Below, one piece after another: positions 29,807 through 32,140 of a stretch of DNA of 32,140 nucleotides. The notes under the pieces are model-generated. The model worked only from the letters and a program-made list of their open reading frames with translations. It had not been told where the DNA came from and ran no database searches. This DNA is from MedAcidi-G1 sp002713545 (GTDB lineage: Bacteria > Actinomycetota > Acidimicrobiia > Acidimicrobiales > MedAcidi-G1): NCBI GenBank assembly GCA_964013895.1, contig CAXGYF010000020.1, positions 1 through 32,140 of the forward strand, read 5' to 3'. The first letter of the stretch is position 1, and every line of letters starts with the position of its first letter. Both the position numbers and the translations under genes were made by a program.

Positions 29807-32077
29807 TTGAAGGAAAAAGATCCGAAAGAAACATGGCATAAAACTGCTTGCGTTCTATGTTCAAGCAACTGTGGCCTTGAAGTCAAGTTGGATGGAAACG
29901 CAATAACTAGAGTCCGAGGCAATAAAGCTCATGTAGGTTCAAAGGGTTACACCTGTGAAAAAGCTCTAAGGGTTAACTACTACCAGAATTTTCAAGGCCG
30001 CATAACTACCCCTTTGAAAAGACTTCCAGACGGTTCGCATATAGAAGTCGACTGGGACACCGCTATTGCAGAGGTGGCAGAAGGTTTTAAAGAAGTTAAC
30101 GAAAAGTACGGCGATGGAAAGATTCTCTACTATGGAGGTGGAGGACAAGGAAACCACTTAGGAGTTGGTTACTCGACTGCGACTAGAAATGCTCTAAATA
30201 TTACTCGACGCTCTAATGCTCTGGCTCAGGAGAAAACCGGCGAAGCATGGGTGGAGGGAAGAATGTTTGGAGCACACACCCACGGCAATTTTCATGATGC
30301 AGAAGTAGCTGTTTTCTTAGGAAAGAACCCCTGGCAGTCTCACGGTTTTGACGAAGCGAGAAGAGTTCTTAAAGAAATTTCAGCAGATGCAAAACGTTCG
30401 ATGGTTGTTATAGACCCCCGCCGTACTGAAACAGCTGATTTAGCAGATTTCTGGCTGCCTGTTAGACCGGGCTCAGATGCCTTTCTTATTGCTGCCATTA
30501 TTTCGGTAATTATTGAAGAAGGTCTAACTGCAAAGTCTTGGCTTTCTGAAAATACAGTTGGTTCAGACGAAACTATAGAAGCTTTTTCCGGTATACCTAT
30601 AGACGATTTCGCTTCCAAATGCGGGATACCTGAAAATCAGATTCGTGATGTAGCACGCCGACTAGCTTCAGCAGAAAGTGTGGCGTTTTATGAAGACTTA
30701 GGAATTGAAATGGCACCACATTCAACTCTGGTCTCATATTTACAAAGAGTCGTGTGGGTTCTTTTAGGCAACTACGGTAATCATGGCGGCATGTCGGTGC
30801 ACTCTTACGCCGCGCCTCTTTTCAACTATAAAGCTTCAGGATCTGAACCAACTGATCCTGTTACAGGCAGCTTAGTTATCTCCGATTTCTTCGCCTGTAA
30901 TGAAATAGCCGACGGCATTTTAAGCGAGCATCCCGAAAGAACCAGAGCCCTCCTCATAGAAAGTGCCAACCCTGTTCACTCTTTAGCCGAATCAGAGAAA
31001 TTTAGACAGGCAATGCGAACAGTCGATTTTTCAGTCGTTGTAGATGTGGCACTAACAGAAACAGCGCGAGAGGCTACTTATTTCCTTCCTGCAGCCACCC
31101 AGTATGAAAAAGTTGAAACTACATTTTTCAGTGCCAGCTTTCCAGATAACTGGATATGTGTAAGACCACCAATATTGAAGGCTCCAGATGGTGTTTTAAC
31201 AGAGTCTGAGATACACACACGAATTATTAGAGAACTAGGCCTTACAGAAGAAACTGACTTTTTACCTTTGCGTGAACTAGCTAAAAAAGGTCTAGATGAG
31301 TTCAGTGAAGGTTTCATGGAGTTTTCAATCAATAACCCCGAGGTCGCTGCATTGGGTGCAGTGATACTGTATGAGACATTAGGCGAATCTCTTCCTGAGG
31401 ATATGAAAGGCGCTGCCGTTCTTTGGTTCACTGCCCAACAAACAGCTCTCAGATATCCTTCGCAAGTGAAAGCTGCGGGTCATGCTGGTGAAGGTCCTTC
31501 TCTAGGGAATTCTCTGTTTGAAGCAATGATTTCTAACCCAGATGGGATAATTTTTACTCGACATGAACAGGATCAGGCGTGGGATCTTCTAAATACTGTT
31601 GATTCAAAAATAAATCTAGCTATTCCTGAAATGTTAAAAGAAGTTAAAGAGCTGGCAGACTCCCCCGCAGACTACACAAGCGATGAATTTCCTTTTGTGC
31701 TCGCAGCTGGGGAAAGAAGAAGTTTCACCGCAAATACAATCATGCGAAACCCTGAATGGCGTAAACGTGATCAAGAAGGAACTTTGAGGCTTAGCGTAGA
31801 AGATGCACAAAAATTGGGTATCGATAATGGGGCACGGGTTCGAATCACTACTCAAGGGGGAACGGCAGTTGCTGTTGCAGAAATTAACGAAACAATGAGC
31901 CAGGGTCACGTCTCCCTACCCAATGGTCATGGTTTAAGTTATTCTCCCGCTGGTGGGGAACCTGAAATATTTGGAGTCCCTACAAACGAGTTGACATCTA
32001 CTGAATGGTGCGATCCAATTGCGAAAACTCCTTGGCATAAACACGTACCTGCTCAACTCGAAGTGGTTAATCCATAA
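29807..32077 (+). CDS. Molybdopterin-dependent oxidoreductase with [4Fe-4S] site
   Basis: A 756-residue DMSO-reductase-superfamily enzyme. The N-terminal Cys motif CVLCSSNCG plus CEKA gives Cys15, 18, 22 and 50, a complete [4Fe-4S] set. Further landmarks are FLGKNPWQSHG, VVIDPRRTETADLADFWLPVRPGSD, LLIESANPVHS, ATYFLPAATQYEK, and the C-terminal GHGLSYSP region of the cofactor-binding beta barrel. No Tat signal is seen, so it is probably cytoplasmic. The segment aligned with the metal-ligand loop of E. coli FdhF (NALAQEKTGEAW) has no Cys or Ser at the expected site. TTG 29807 is chosen because AGGGGGGG ends 4 nt upstream; a longer open frame starts at TTG 29762. Substrate unknown; no electron-transfer subunit is visible. 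Confidence 0.9.
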   Translation: MKEKDPKETWHKTACVLCSSNCGLEVKLDGNAITRVRGNKAHVGSKGYTCEKALRVNYYQNFQGRITTPLKRLPDGSHIEVDWDTAIAEVAEGFKEVNEKYGDGKILYYGGGGQGNHLGVGYSTATRNALNITRRSNALAQEKTGEAWVEGRMFGAHTHGNFHDAEVAVFLGKNPWQSHGFDEARRVLKEISADAKRSMVVIDPRRTETADLADFWLPVRPGSDAFLIAAIISVIIEEGLTAKSWLSENTVGSDETIEAFSGIPIDDFASKCGIPENQIRDVARRLASAESVAFYEDLGIEMAPHSTLVSYLQRVVWVLLGNYGNHGGMSVHSYAAPLFNYKASGSEPTDPVTGSLVISDFFACNEIADGILSEHPERTRALLIESANPVHSLAESEKFRQAMRTVDFSVVVDVALTETAREATYFLPAATQYEKVETTFFSASFPDNWICVRPPILKAPDGVLTESEIHTRIIRELGLTEETDFLPLRELAKKGLDEFSEGFMEFSINNPEVAALGAVILYETLGESLPEDMKGAAVLWFTAQQTALRYPSQVKAAGHAGEGPSLGNSLFEAMISNPDGIIFTRHEQDQAWDLLNTVDSKINLAIPEMLKEVKELADSPADYTSDEFPFVLAAGERRSFTANTIMRNPEWRKRDQEGTLRLSVEDAQKLGIDNGARVRITTQGGTAVAVAEINETMSQGHVSLPNGHGLSYSPAGGEPEIFGVPTNELTSTEWCDPIAKTPWHKHVPAQLEVVNP

Positions 32078-32106
32078 GCAGATTCAACTAAGAGGAACTA
32101 TTCAAT

Positions 32107-32140
32107 ATGGAATTACTTATTATACGACACGCACGGCCGG
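32107..32140 (+). CDS. Histidine phosphatase family protein (N-terminus only)
   Basis: The last 34 bases encode MELLIIRHARP. The RHA motif marks the phosphohistidine-forming histidine of the histidine phosphatase/phosphoglycerate-mutase superfamily. GAGGA 10 nt upstream is the SD. The gene runs off the right edge, so nothing more can be said. It is 29 nt after the molybdoenzyme and may be co-transcribed. Confidence 0.7.
   Translation, partial: MELLIIRHARP

Noticed and set aside
29242..29922. 226-residue open frame on the minus strand across the pentapeptide gene
   Set aside because: It is antisense to the repetitive GAxxTxx codons of the pentapeptide repeats, which keep the opposite strand open. 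It has no start signal and no family similarity.
1..32140. CRISPR arrays, insertion sequences, prophage or defence cassettes
   Set aside because: No spaced direct repeats, transposase, integrase, terminal inverted repeats or toxin-antitoxin-like gene pairs were seen. Every sizeable open region is accounted for by the listed genes.

Overview
The window looks like chromosomal core sequence of a free-living, probably marine actinobacterium of the Acidimicrobiia type. This is inference. It rests on moderate AT-richness by eye, two F420-type flavoproteins (9415-9849 and 24961-25362), a CarD regulator, an actinobacterial-looking tmRNA tag, many GTG/TTG starts, and a lipid/acyl-CoA toolkit (two acyl-CoA ligases, an acyl-CoA dehydrogenase, a crotonase). 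Genes are densely packed. I see no insertion sequence, phage gene, CRISPR array or attachment site, and both tRNAs are intact.

Layout. 1-484 (-) is the N-terminal part of a class V aminotransferase. 503-4081 (+) holds an NTF2/SnoaL-like gene translationally coupled to an AceK-type isocitrate dehydrogenase kinase/phosphatase, then ribulose-phosphate epimerase and ClpP. tRNA-Leu(UAG) follows, then a PAS-PAS-PAS-GGDEF-EAL protein. 6637-7946 (-) is rph-rdgB. 8021-8983 (+) is smpB followed by tmRNA, so the trans-translation partners are adjacent. 9002-11259 has a small DUF3303-like gene, a Ddn-family F420 protein and an uncharacterised pair: a ureidoglycolate-lyase-like cupin with a tandem ferredoxin-fold protein. 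11371-18536 is acyl-CoA and carbonyl metabolism plus MetY and an alpha/beta hydrolase. 18630-22385 (+) is proS, a conserved hypothetical, carD, a universal stress protein and ogt. 22409-24760 is a convergent crotonase/acyl-CoA ligase pair. tRNA-Pro(UGG) then leads to a PPOX/F420-type protein, a sucrase/ferredoxin-like [2Fe-2S] protein, a DHDPS-family aldolase, DUF983, a DMT exporter, DUF5654, a pentapeptide-repeat protein and a large molybdopterin oxidoreductase. The window ends in the first codons of a histidine-phosphatase gene.

Two window-wide patterns stand out. First, starts fall into two classes. Some have a clear Shine-Dalgarno. About eleven others have no convincing SD (one has a distant purine run) and instead carry a TAnnnT hexamer 5-8 nt before the start codon, the geometry of leaderless mRNAs. 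Second, most convergent gene pairs meet within 0-7 nt or overlap at their stop codons, leaving no room for intrinsic terminators.

No complete new defence or mobile system is visible. The most unusual content is AceK in this background with a coupled SnoaL-like partner. Next come an overlapping double palindrome next to the promoter of the Ddn-family gene, a Gln replacing a canonical metal ligand in Rpe, and the unassigned AllA-like/tandem-domain pair.
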